DNA of 64,000 bases, taken from contig NZ_CP147846.1 of the NCBI RefSeq assembly GCF_037327425.1, positions 4,402,001-4,466,000 of the forward strand, read 5' to 3'. The notes beneath the pieces were generated by a model. The model was not told the origin of the DNA. It saw nothing but the letters and a program-made list of their open reading frames with translations, and ran no database searches. Source of the DNA: Rhodococcus sovatensis. GTDB lineage: Bacteria > Actinomycetota > Actinomycetes > Mycobacteriales > Mycobacteriaceae. Below, in pieces: positions 42,365-50,074 of the stretch; position 1 is the first letter of the stretch; each line of letters begins with the position of its first letter. A program made the position numbers and the translations under genes.

Positions 42365-42556
42365 AGTTCTATTCGACCCCGAGCACGATGACAAAGGCAT
42401 AGGCCAGAACCTTGTACTCGGAGTAGAGCCAGCCCCACCGTCCGGCTACAGCTGGAATCGCGTACTCAATAGGGCAGCCCGGCGCTGGGTTTCATCAAGC
42501 AGCAATCGTCAGCCTCGAATGATGTCATTGCCATCTTCACACGAGGTGCCGGAACA

Positions 42557-42585
42557 GGCTGCGCCGGCGTGCATCCGGCGCAGCC
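42557..42585 (-). terminator. Strong hairpin after the 34-residue peptide gene
   Basis: GGCTGCGCCGG and CCGGCGCAGCC form a perfect 11-bp stem with a 7-nt loop. It starts 9 nt beyond the peptide stop codon, which suggests an intrinsic terminator dedicated to this tiny gene. The U-run after it is weak. Confidence 0.6.
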
Positions 42586-42593
42586 TTCCTACT

Positions 42594-42698
42594 TCAGGCC
42601 CCGAGAACGGTACTGGCGGCAGTGGTTCCACTCTCGGCGCTGCCCGAGGTGATCAGCTGAAAGATGACGTCAGCAATGATCGATGCGATGAAGCCCAT
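42594..42698 (-). CDS. 34-residue amphipathic/hydrophobic peptide
   Basis: ATG 42698 follows AGGGAGA with 7-nt spacing. The peptide is MGFIASIIADVIFQLITSG followed by SAESGTTAASTVLGA. The first 18 residues form one hydrophobic or amphipathic helix with a single acidic residue; the tail is Ser/Thr/Ala-rich. It lacks a cleavable signal and a cysteine. A strong hairpin follows the stop codon. It resembles in size and character small pore-forming or surface-active peptides such as corynebacterial PorA/PorH or staphylococcal modulins, but no sequence similarity is claimed. It may be exported without a signal peptide. Confidence 0.55.
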   Translation of the reverse strand: MGFIASIIADVIFQLITSGSAESGTTAASTVLGA

Positions 42699-43017
42699 AG
42701 TTTGTCTCCCTGATGTGAAGTACCCCCCGACCGGATACCGATGGACATTCCAATGTCGAACCAATTGTGCTCGGTCACAACGACAGGAACGTACCACCGT
42801 AAAATGTCCGATGGGCACCAACGACCGATTGAACGGGCGCCCCACCAGGCCCTTTTCGCCTCCAAATGATCTGTCTCACATTGAACGGGCCGTGCATCGG
42901 TGCGGACACCGAAGTGGTGAAGTCTCGTCCAACATGGAACGACCCCCGACGAAGGTCGGGGGTACCAACCGACTTTCGGGTCGGGTGCGGGCTCTACCGA
43001 ATTCGTAGCGTAAAAAG
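42699..43017. other. Gene-free stretch upstream of serine hydrolase operon
   Basis: No convincing gene was found in these 319 bp. They contain the promoter side of the peptide gene, two copies of ATTGAACGGGC (near 42830 and 42879), and a strong hairpin at 42942-42963 in front of the serine hydrolase gene. Confidence 0.6.
42942..42963 (+). terminator. Hairpin ACCCCCGAC-GAAG-GTCGGGGGT upstream of serine hydrolase
   Basis: A perfect 9-bp stem with a GAAG tetraloop lies 55 bp before the ATG of the serine hydrolase. It could end read-through transcription or act as an attenuator in the leader of that operon. There is no strong U-tract. Confidence 0.5.
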
Positions 43018-44499
43018 ATGCGACTTCGACTCATCCAAGCCATACTCGGAACGACGCTAGTGGTGTCCTTGGTCCTGCTACCGACGCAATCGGCGCGGGC
43101 AGCGCCCGTCGCGTTCAGTCCGTCCGAGATCGAGAAATACGTAACCGACTACATCGACCGGTCCGGGTACCCCGGGGTCTCGATTGCGATCACCCAGGGT
43201 GAAGAAGTTCTCCTGGCTGCGGGCTACGGGCACGACTCCACCGGTGCGGACATGACGGCGGACACCCCGATGCCGGTGGCGTCGGTGAGCAAGTCCTTCA
43301 CAGCGCTCGCCGTCATGCAGCTCGTCGAGTCTGGGAACATGGCGCTGGACGAACCGGTGCAGTCGTACCTGCCCGATTTCGAGGTCGACGATCCCGGCAG
43401 CTCGAAGATCACCGTCCGCGAGCTGCTGAACCAGACCTCGGGTATCAGCGACGAGACCTTGCGCGAGAAGAGCTTGCCGCAACCGGACAGTCTCGAGGCT
43501 GCGGAGCAGCGGGCCCGCGACGCGACCCTGGCGGAGGCGCCTGGGACCCGTCGCCACTACACGAACACGAACTATCACCTGGCCGCTCGTCTGGTCGAGG
43601 TGGTGAGCCAGCAACCGTTCACCGACTACCTCCGCAAAAAGGTGCTCGATCCGCTTGCCATGAACGACAGCACCTCCATCGACACGACGCCCGATGACCT
43701 GCCAGAAGGGGTGAGAGAGGGGCACACCTATCTGTACGGTATTTCCGTCGCTGCGACCGAGGCCGAGAGGTTCGTCAGTGGCTCCGACGGCGTGATCACG
43801 ACCGCTGACGACATGGCGAAGTGGCTGATAATGCAGAACAACGAGGGGATAGCCACCGATGGCGAACGTCTCGCGACGCCGGAGAGCATCGACCTCATGC
43901 GCTCGACGCCGAACGATCAACCGTACGGCCTCGGTTGGGATCGGGACCAGAAGGGCAGATGGGGCCACAGCGGCGTCTGGTTCACGTATACGGCGTACCA
44001 GATGCTGCTGCCATCGGGGCACGGCATCGCGATCATGAGCAACAGTGGCCTGGGCCTGGGCAACGAGAGTCCGTACCTCCTGGCCGACGGGATCGCCACG
44101 ATCCTCGAAGGCAAGGAGCCGCAACAGATTGCCGCGACGCGTCTCTACATCGACCTGGCACTGGCCGCCCTGACACTGATCAGCATCGGAATTGGGGCGT
44201 ACACGGTAAGACGTGCCGGGACGTGGGCTGCTGGGGCCGCCCGTCGCCCGTGGTGGATGACCGCGCTTCGACTCGCCGCGTGGTTCGTACCGCTGCTACT
44301 GCTGATTGCGCTGCCCCGGCTACTGGGATCGTGGATCGGTGGGGGCCGCGACCTCACCCACGAACAGCTGCTCTTGTACTCGCCGGCCCTGATGATCTGG
44401 TTTGGGGCCGCGACCACGATCGGCGTAGTCGTGGTGGCGGTGAGGCTCCGCTCTCTTCAGGTGATCGGCCGTTTTCGGGGCTTAGTATCGTCGCCATGA
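43018..44499 (+). CDS. Secreted serine hydrolase (beta-lactamase/PBP-like) with C-terminal membrane helices
   Basis: The 493-residue protein has a signal peptide (LVVSLVLLPTQSARAAP) and an extracellular class C-type domain (residues about 35-370). The active serine is in ASVSKSFTALAVMQ, the tyrosine in HYTNTNYHLA, and the third motif is HSGVW. Three or four membrane helices follow (residues 375-485). It could be a D-aminopeptidase, esterase or peptidoglycan hydrolase; the substrate is open. It is translationally coupled by ATGA to a sensor kinase, so it may act as part of an envelope-sensing operon. Start ATG 43018. Confidence 0.85.
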   Translation: MRLRLIQAILGTTLVVSLVLLPTQSARAAPVAFSPSEIEKYVTDYIDRSGYPGVSIAITQGEEVLLAAGYGHDSTGADMTADTPMPVASVSKSFTALAVMQLVESGNMALDEPVQSYLPDFEVDDPGSSKITVRELLNQTSGISDETLREKSLPQPDSLEAAEQRARDATLAEAPGTRRHYTNTNYHLAARLVEVVSQQPFTDYLRKKVLDPLAMNDSTSIDTTPDDLPEGVREGHTYLYGISVAATEAERFVSGSDGVITTADDMAKWLIMQNNEGIATDGERLATPESIDLMRSTPNDQPYGLGWDRDQKGRWGHSGVWFTYTAYQMLLPSGHGIAIMSNSGLGLGNESPYLLADGIATILEGKEPQQIAATRLYIDLALAALTLISIGIGAYTVRRAGTWAAGAARRPWWMTALRLAAWFVPLLLLIALPRLLGSWIGGGRDLTHEQLLLYSPALMIWFGAATTIGVVVVAVRLRSLQVIGRFRGLVSSP

Positions 44500-45476
44500 G
44501 CGGGCATGACAGTCAGCCGACGCGGGTGCTCGCGGCCGGGGTCTACCCACAGGTGTGGCTAGTGGCAAGCGTGATGCTGAGTCTTGGCGCTGGGCAGAGC
44601 ATGAAAGGTGTGGTCCCGCCATGGACCGTCGCGCTGTGCGTCGTTGCCGCGGCGGTCGCCGGCGTCGCTGGCCGACGGGCCAGGGACGTCGGCGGGGCGG
44701 CGGCAATCCTCGGAGCGGGGGCCGTCAGCGGAATCGCGCTCAGCGCTGTCACCGGGTCGTCCTGGAGCGTGGCCCTTCTCGTCATCGGCCTGGCTTGCGG
44801 CGCCCCTTGGCTCGGCGGTCGGTACCTGCACCAGCAGGACGAGCTGGCCGATGAGGCGGCTCAGCGAGCTCGCCTGCAGGAACGCAGTCGTATCGCGCAG
44901 GACATGCACGACTCGCTGGGTCACGAGCTCAACCTGCTCGCCTTACGCGCCGGTGCGATGGAGATGGACACCACCCTGACGACGACGCATCAAGCTGCGG
45001 CTTCGGCGCTTCGGGCTGGCGCCTCGTCGGCGATCACTCAGCTCGCCGCGGTCATCGGAATGCTGCGCGGCGATGGTCCGGTGGCGTGGGGACCTAGTAG
45101 CCCCGACATCGCCGACTTGATCCGGCGAGCGGCTGAAGCCGGCATGGACGTAACCCTCGAGCGCAACGGTCCGGAAGATACCGCTCTCCCTGTGGCCCGC
45201 TGCATCCACCGCGTGGTCCAGGAAGGCATCACCAACGCCGCACGCCACGCCCCCGGATCCGCCGTCACCGTGACGATCGATAGAAGCGCCGAGGAAACTC
45301 AGGTGACGGTCACCAACACTCCACCCGACACCACGCTCCGTCGCAGTCCCGGCTCACGGACAGGATTCGTGGCGCTGCAAGAACGACTGCGGGCGTGCGG
45401 TGGGACGTTGTCCGCCGGGCCTCACCACGGAGGGTTTCGACTCATAGCGCGCGTCCCCTGCGGAGACGCAGGATGA
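44496..45476 (+). CDS. NarL-class sensor histidine kinase
   Basis: The 326-residue kinase has four or five N-terminal membrane helices (residues 15-115). The HisKA_3 phosphoacceptor is in RIAQDMHDSLGHELNLLALR, and the compact ATPase domain contains VVQEGITNAARHAPGSAVTV. A G1/G2-like TGFVALQERLRACGGTL is present near the end. It starts at ATG 44496, overlapping the serine hydrolase stop, and its own stop overlaps the next ATG. The kinase should phosphorylate the following regulator. The absence of a large extracellular domain fits sensing inside the membrane, perhaps through the hydrolase. Confidence 0.88.
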   Translation: MSGHDSQPTRVLAAGVYPQVWLVASVMLSLGAGQSMKGVVPPWTVALCVVAAAVAGVAGRRARDVGGAAAILGAGAVSGIALSAVTGSSWSVALLVIGLACGAPWLGGRYLHQQDELADEAAQRARLQERSRIAQDMHDSLGHELNLLALRAGAMEMDTTLTTTHQAAASALRAGASSAITQLAAVIGMLRGDGPVAWGPSSPDIADLIRRAAEAGMDVTLERNGPEDTALPVARCIHRVVQEGITNAARHAPGSAVTVTIDRSAEETQVTVTNTPPDTTLRRSPGSRTGFVALQERLRACGGTLSAGPHHGGFRLIARVPCGDAG

Positions 45477-46117
45477 TCCGCGTCCTGCTAGCGGACGACG
45501 AGCCGATGATTCTGGCGGGCGTGCGTGCTGTTCTCTCGACTGATCCCGACGTAAAGGTTGTGGCACAGGCTCGGGACGGTCGAGAGGCCATTGTCTTGGC
45601 TCAGGCCCATCAACCGAACGTAGCCCTACTCGACATCCGCATGCCGGCTCTCGACGGAATCTCCGCTGCCGCAGAGATCGGGCGAACCGTCCCACACACG
45701 GCAGCCTGCATCCTCACCACGTTCGGCGAGAACCAATACGTCGCGCGGGCGATCGGCGAAGGGATCCAAGGGTTCATGCTGAAGTCAGGCGACCCACGTG
45801 AGCTACTAGCCGGGGTGCACGCACTGGCGGCGGGTGGTGCCTACCTCTCCCCGGCCATCGCCCAGTGGGTTATCGGCCAGGTGCGTGACGACCTGGCAGG
45901 CCTCGAGCAGATCGAGTCGAGAATCGAGCGACTGACGAGCCGCGAGCGAGACGTCCTGTCGCTGCTAGGGGAAGGCCTGTCCAATGGTCAGATCGCGCGG
46001 CGGCTGCACCTGGTGGAGGGCACCGTCAAAGCTCATGTCAGCGCGATCCTGGTCAAGCTCCACGCAGACAATCGTGTCCAGGCGGCGATCGCCGCCCACC
46101 GGGCGGGTCTGATCTGA
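45473..46117 (+). CDS. NarL-class response regulator
   Basis: The 214-residue regulator has the receiver domain (VLLADDEPMILAGVRAVLST, phosphoacceptor in VALLDIRMPALDGI, lysine in FMLKSGDPREL) and a LuxR helix-turn-helix (LTSRERDVLSLLGEGLSNGQ, then VEGTVKAHVSAILVK). It starts at ATG 45473 in an ATGA overlap with the kinase gene. The three-gene unit from 43018 has no internal promoter space, so the three proteins are made together. Target genes are unknown; autoregulation of the operon is plausible. Confidence 0.9.
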   Translation: MIRVLLADDEPMILAGVRAVLSTDPDVKVVAQARDGREAIVLAQAHQPNVALLDIRMPALDGISAAAEIGRTVPHTAACILTTFGENQYVARAIGEGIQGFMLKSGDPRELLAGVHALAAGGAYLSPAIAQWVIGQVRDDLAGLEQIESRIERLTSRERDVLSLLGEGLSNGQIARRLHLVEGTVKAHVSAILVKLHADNRVQAAIAAHRAGLI

Positions 46118-46253
46118 CGGCGCGGGGTGGGCGGCGCGCACCACGCGCTGTGCTTCTATCCCTCTTCACTGTAACTGCGGGATGGGGGCTTGCGGCAAGA
46201 CCCCCTACGGCGTGCACAATCGCCCGGCACATCACCACACGAAGGGGCTATCG

Positions 46254-46691
46254 ATGGCAGACACAGCGGACACACCCCCACAGTTCCAGGTACACGAATC
46301 AGGTGCCTATTTCCACGGCACCAAAGCCGACCTGGGGGTCGGGGACTTCCTCACCCCGGGGTATCGATCCAACTACCGTTCCGAGCTCATCTCGAACAAC
46401 GTCTACATGACGAAAGTATTGGACAACGCGGTTCTCGCAGCAGAGATGGCGACCGGTCCGGGCGGTCCCCGTGTGTACATCGTCGAACCGGATGGCGACG
46501 TCGAAGACGACCCGAACGTCACCGACAAGAAGTTCCCCGGCAACCCCACTCAGTCCTTCCGGAGCCCGAACCCGGTGAAAATAGTCGGAGAGATGCTCGA
46601 CTGGGTTGGACACTCCCCCGAATACCTCCACCAGTTCCGAGCTGGCCTGGAAGAACTGAGGCGAACGGGAGCCGACGTCATCTACGACTAG
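46254..46691 (+). CDS. arr: NAD-dependent rifampin ADP-ribosyltransferase
   Basis: The 145-residue protein is the right size for Arr. It has the family features YFHGTKADLGVGDFLTPG, SNNVYMTKVLDNAVLAAEMA and the C-terminal SPEYLHQFRAGLEELRRTG. Arr transfers ADP-ribose from NAD to the C23 hydroxyl of rifamycins and gives resistance in mycobacteria and relatives. ATG 46254 follows AAGGGG. It stands alone, with no integron or transposon features nearby, so it appears to be a resident chromosomal gene. Confidence 0.92.
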   Translation: MADTADTPPQFQVHESGAYFHGTKADLGVGDFLTPGYRSNYRSELISNNVYMTKVLDNAVLAAEMATGPGGPRVYIVEPDGDVEDDPNVTDKKFPGNPTQSFRSPNPVKIVGEMLDWVGHSPEYLHQFRAGLEELRRTGADVIYD

Positions 46692-46759
46692 ACACAGCAA
46701 GCCGCAGCAGCGAGACCGGGCGGGGCGACAGACGTGTTCCGACTATGCGAATCAGCCCG

Positions 46760-47047
46760 TCAAACCCAGATACGGCGTCGCGCAATCGCTTTGATGCGTG
46801 TCACCATGACCGGGCTGAGTCCGAGGTGACCGAACACACTGCCGGGCTCGCGGTCGAGGATTTCGATGACGGCGCGGTGGAACTCGCGCGCCGCGATGCC
46901 GAAACGGGTTTCGATGTCCTCTTCCGGTCCGCCGCCGTGGTTCACCCACCGAAGCGCATAGTCGATCATTGTGTGATCACGCTCGCAGTAGACGGGATCA
47001 GTGTTGCTGCCTTTATCCTGCCCGAGTCCGGGACGTTCTGCCACCAT
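46760..47047 (-). CDS. DUF3263-family small protein
   Basis: The protein of about 95 residues contains IDYALRWVNHGGGPEEDIET and FGIAAREFHRAVIEILDR, the pattern of the actinobacterial DUF3263 family with a helix-turn-helix-like core. It is soluble and its end is basic (KAIARRRIWV), so DNA binding is possible. ATG 47047 is used; GTG 47053 is an alternative. It is convergent with arr, 68 bp away. Role unknown. Confidence 0.68.
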   Translation of the reverse strand: MVAERPGLGQDKGSNTDPVYCERDHTMIDYALRWVNHGGGPEEDIETRFGIAAREFHRAVIEILDREPGSVFGHLGLSPVMVTRIKAIARRRIWV

Positions 47048-47261
47048 CGTCACTTTTCGTCACTCTTTCATCGATGTACTTGGGTTCATCGAGGCACTGG
47101 GGGCGGCGGAGGGGACGTCGTCACCTGCCACCGCCCACCTGACCCGGCAGGCGCCTACTGTCCTGCCGGGGCGGCTGGACGCCGTCGTCATCGCCCGACC
47201 TTTCGTCGCCGGTGCCGTTTTCGAAGAAACATCGACGAATCAGCCGGGGCTGGCTGACAGG

Positions 47262-47708
47262 TCAGGTCTGCTGCGTCTCGATCGACCGCTGACCGCCGCT
47301 ATCGCCTGCACTGATCTCGACCCTGCGGGGTTTCGCGCGTTCGGCGAGTGGAATGGTCACCGACAGGACACCGTTGTCGTAGGACGCGGCGATGCGTTCG
47401 GTGTCTACACCGTCCCCGAGGGCGATCTGGCGGCGATACGTTCCGGCGAACCGTTCGGATGAGATCCACTGCACCCCATCGGTATCAGGTGCAGTGCGGT
47501 GGGCGGTGAGAGTGAGAGTACTGCGGTCGACGTCGACGTCGATCGAACCCGGGTCGACACCGGGAAGGTCGGCACTGAGCACGTAGTGATCGTCGAGTTT
47601 GTACAGGTCCATCGGCATGAACCGAGGTGCACGATCGGAACCGCTCGAGGTACCCAGCATCGCCGACGTAATCGAATCGAGGTCTCGGAACGGGTCGAAG
47701 CGAAGCAC
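47262..47708 (-). CDS. Small heat-shock protein (Hsp20/alpha-crystallin)
   Basis: From GTG 47708 (AGGAGG upstream) the protein has 148 residues. It starts with LRFDPFRDLDSITSAMLGTS. It has the alpha-crystallin domain (YVLSADLPGVDPGSIDVDVD through NGVLSVTIPLAERAKPRRVE). The usual oligomerising I-x-I tail is absent or altered. It is an ATP-independent chaperone that holds unfolding proteins. A CIRCE element lies 73-99 bp upstream, so HrcA probably represses it. That mode of control fits a heat-inducible rather than a DosR-type alpha-crystallin. Confidence 0.9.
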   Translation of the reverse strand: MLRFDPFRDLDSITSAMLGTSSGSDRAPRFMPMDLYKLDDHYVLSADLPGVDPGSIDVDVDRSTLTLTAHRTAPDTDGVQWISSERFAGTYRRQIALGDGVDTERIAASYDNGVLSVTIPLAERAKPRRVEISAGDSGGQRSIETQQT

Positions 47709-47780
47709 AGCAACCACCTCCTGAACTCCCAGATGCACCCGCCCCTGTGGCGGGCTGCTCTTCACTGTGCAAAACAGAAG

Positions 47781-47807
47781 TTAGCACTCCCAGGCCGAGA
47801 GTGCCAA
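47781..47807. promoter_or_regulatory. CIRCE element (HrcA operator) upstream of hsp20
   Basis: TTAGCACTC-N9-GAGTGCCAA matches the CIRCE consensus TTAGCACTC-N9-GAGTGCTAA with one mismatch, in the promoter of the Hsp20 gene. It predicts repression by HrcA, whose gene is not in the window. Confidence 0.88.
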
Positions 47808-47922
47808 GATGGTTGTACAACTTTTTTTCGAGAAATTCTCGTGGCGGGCATCGTTCCACGGGACGGTCAATGTTGCTGCGCGAGCACCACATCGGGCAGC
47901 GCGCCATCCCGCCTTCGAGGGC

Positions 47923-48714
47923 TCACTGTCCCGACCCGGGCACATGTGTCGACGCTGGTCTCTGGCGTGCGCTCGGATCGACGACAGTCGGTGACGTGTG
48001 TTTCGGCCGCCACGATGGGATGTCGCCGGTCGTGACGGTCTCCGCGGCGATCTCGCGCAATTTGCGGTTGGTGTGCGAGGACGCAACCACCAGCATGTCG
48101 AACGCTGCGTCTTCGGCAATTGCGTAGCGCGACATGAGAATGCCGGTTGCGATACCGATCTCGCGGTTCGACACCACTGCTTGGGCCAGCTGGTTGCTGC
48201 GGTCCTCCGCCCGGGCCGCCTTGAGCGCGACCGCCGCATGATCGGCGTAGATCGCACAATTGTCGAGTACGTCCGGGGTGAAGAACCGCGGCCGGTGGGA
48301 GTAGAAGCTCATCACCCCGAGCTCGACGCCGACCAACGCGAGATAGAAGCTGGCGGTCGAACGGATCGGGGTATCTACAGTAATCAGACGCCGATACTCA
48401 TCCCACCGCGGATCATGCTCGACATCGTTGTTGACGGTCGTTGCTTTCGAGCTCAGCGTGGCCTTGGTCGATGATTGACCGGTACGATCCGCGATGCGTG
48501 CAGCCGCGGACAGAACGGCGTAATCGGATCCGGCGACGATCTTCACGGTCCCGTCGCTGCGCAAAGTGGTCACAGCGGCTCCGGAACAGGAGATCGTCTT
48601 TACCGCCAGGTCGACTATGCGCTGGGCCGTCGGAGCAGATCCAGTTTCCTGCGCCAGCTCCCACGCCAACGACGCGAAGCGTTGCCCAGTGTGATGCGAG
48701 TGGGAAGTGTTCAC
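47923..48714 (-). CDS. GAF-ANTAR RNA-binding regulator
   Basis: The 263-residue protein has a GAF domain (residues about 20-165; AAVTTLRSDGTVKIVAGSDY, STASFYLALVGVELGVMSFY). An ANTAR domain follows at about 175-240 (AVVSNREIGIATGILMSRYA, then FDMLVVASSHTNRKLREIA). ANTAR proteins bind paired hairpins in nascent RNA and cause antitermination. The GAF module is probably the sensor. It starts at GTG 48714. The last 25 residues are disordered. It is adjacent to the CIRCE-regulated Hsp20, but shared control is not evident. Confidence 0.85.
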   Translation of the reverse strand: MNTSHSHHTGQRFASLAWELAQETGSAPTAQRIVDLAVKTISCSGAAVTTLRSDGTVKIVAGSDYAVLSAAARIADRTGQSSTKATLSSKATTVNNDVEHDPRWDEYRRLITVDTPIRSTASFYLALVGVELGVMSFYSHRPRFFTPDVLDNCAIYADHAAVALKAARAEDRSNQLAQAVVSNREIGIATGILMSRYAIAEDAAFDMLVVASSHTNRKLREIAAETVTTGDIPSWRPKHTSPTVVDPSARQRPASTHVPGSGQ

Positions 48715-49420
48715 AGCTGTTGCCTCTCACAACGAAGATTCCAGAACATAGTGGTGTCCATTTTGTCAGGTGCAGAGCAGCATCGGCACCGAAGGTACGG
48801 ATCCCGTAGCACCGGGGTCCCATGACAGTGCACTCCGATACTCCCGGTGCCGATCATCGAGACTCGAGCCCGCACCCGATCGTCACCCGTCGACATGGCC
48901 TCCGCAGCTGTGCGCTGCTGAGGTTTGAAGAAGACATCTCGGATTGGCTTCTGACTGATGATGTAGCGGCCGAAAATTGCTGCGCTTCTGGCCGATCGGG
49001 GTATCACTGCACAAGGTTGCTCGACGACGAGATTCTCGATCTTCGAAGAAGCGGTCTTCGGGCCCGCTGCCAGCGCGCCCCTTCTACGTCGACTGGTGTC
49101 CGCCTCCCCCGAAAGCCTGGCGTTCATCCGGACCGAGCGGTACGACCTGTCGGCCGAGGACCACTACACACGATCACGCAACACGTCACGTTCCGAAGCG
49201 GACAAGCAGAAAGGGGACTCCTCTAGTCTGCGCACGCGGTGGCGAGGAAGTTCAATCTACGATCGGAGCAGCTCGGGCGCACCGCTGGTAGGGCTCACAC
49301 GACGCCCGACGTGGACTGTGCCTCCGATGGGCGCAGGAAGTTGGTTCGCTTGGCGAGCCACGCGTCGTGGATACTGGAACATTACTCCGTCGCAGCTCAT
49401 TTACTTTGCGAGTCACTCGA
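48715..49420. other. Gene-poor stretch between ANTAR and response-regulator genes
   Basis: These 706 bp contain overlapping open frames on both strands, but none shows a good ribosome site with recognisable domains. Candidates at 48822-49226 (+) and 49096-49497 (+) have Arg/Ser-rich shadow-like composition. They may be decayed coding sequence. Nothing firm can be annotated. Confidence 0.5.
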
Positions 49421-50074
49421 TCACGTGGACAAATATCGAAGGACTGCCAGAACTCGTCGATGACCCGTGGGTGATGTCTCGAGGCCGAGCTTGTTGAACA
49501 CAGTGGTGATGTGCTTCTCGACCGTGCTGTTGGAGAGGAACAACGCGGTAGCGATCGCTCCGTTGGAACGCCCTTCTGCCATCAGCCGCAGTACGTCCCT
49601 CTCGCGGAATGAAAGCTGTGCGAGGTCCGAATCGGTGGTGCGTGGGGTATTGACCAGAGCGGCAGCAACTTCGGGATCCAAGACGACGTTGCCTGCGGCG
49701 ATCTGCTGAAGAGCGTCGATAAATCCTCCGACGTCGGCAACTCGGTCTTTCAACAGGTACCCCACGCCGCTCGTTGCTACCTCCAGAAGGGTTCGCGCCC
49801 AATGGACTTCGGCGTATTGCGAGAAAAGAAGAACGCCCACATCCGGCCTGAGCGCCTTGATGCTCACTGCGGCCCGCACGCCCTCGTCCGTGTGTGTGGG
49901 GGGCATGCGAATGTCCATGACCACGACGTCGAAGGCGTGTGCCCCGCCGCGATCTGTGGCTGCAATTGCGTCATCACCGGTTCCGGCGGTGGCGACGTCG
50001 TGACCTCTCCCCGTCAGGAGTGCTGCGAGCCCTTCGCGGAGAATCGTGTTGTCGTCGACAACGAGTATTTTCAT
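49421..50074 (-). CDS. NarL-class response regulator
   Basis: The 217-residue regulator has the receiver domain (ILVVDDNTILREGLAALLTG, phosphoacceptor in VVVMDIRMPPTHTDEG, lysine in LLKDRVADVGGF) and a LuxR-type output (LSFRERDVLRLMAEGRSNGA, then STVEKHITTVFNKLGLE). It overlaps the stop of the upstream kinase gene in ATGA, so the two are co-translated. It is close in type to the orphan regulator at 41.3 kb, including the MPP-x-x-x-x-EG receiver variant. Targets are unknown. Confidence 0.9.
   Translation of the reverse strand: MKILVVDDNTILREGLAALLTGRGHDVATAGTGDDAIAATDRGGAHAFDVVVMDIRMPPTHTDEGVRAAVSIKALRPDVGVLLFSQYAEVHWARTLLEVATSGVGYLLKDRVADVGGFIDALQQIAAGNVVLDPEVAAALVNTPRTTDSDLAQLSFRERDVLRLMAEGRSNGAIATALFLSNSTVEKHITTVFNKLGLETSPTGHRRVLAVLRYLST

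Noticed and set aside
47001..47462. 153-codon plus-strand frame over the Hsp20 3' end
   Set aside because: It is an antisense shadow of the alpha-crystallin domain without a ribosome site.
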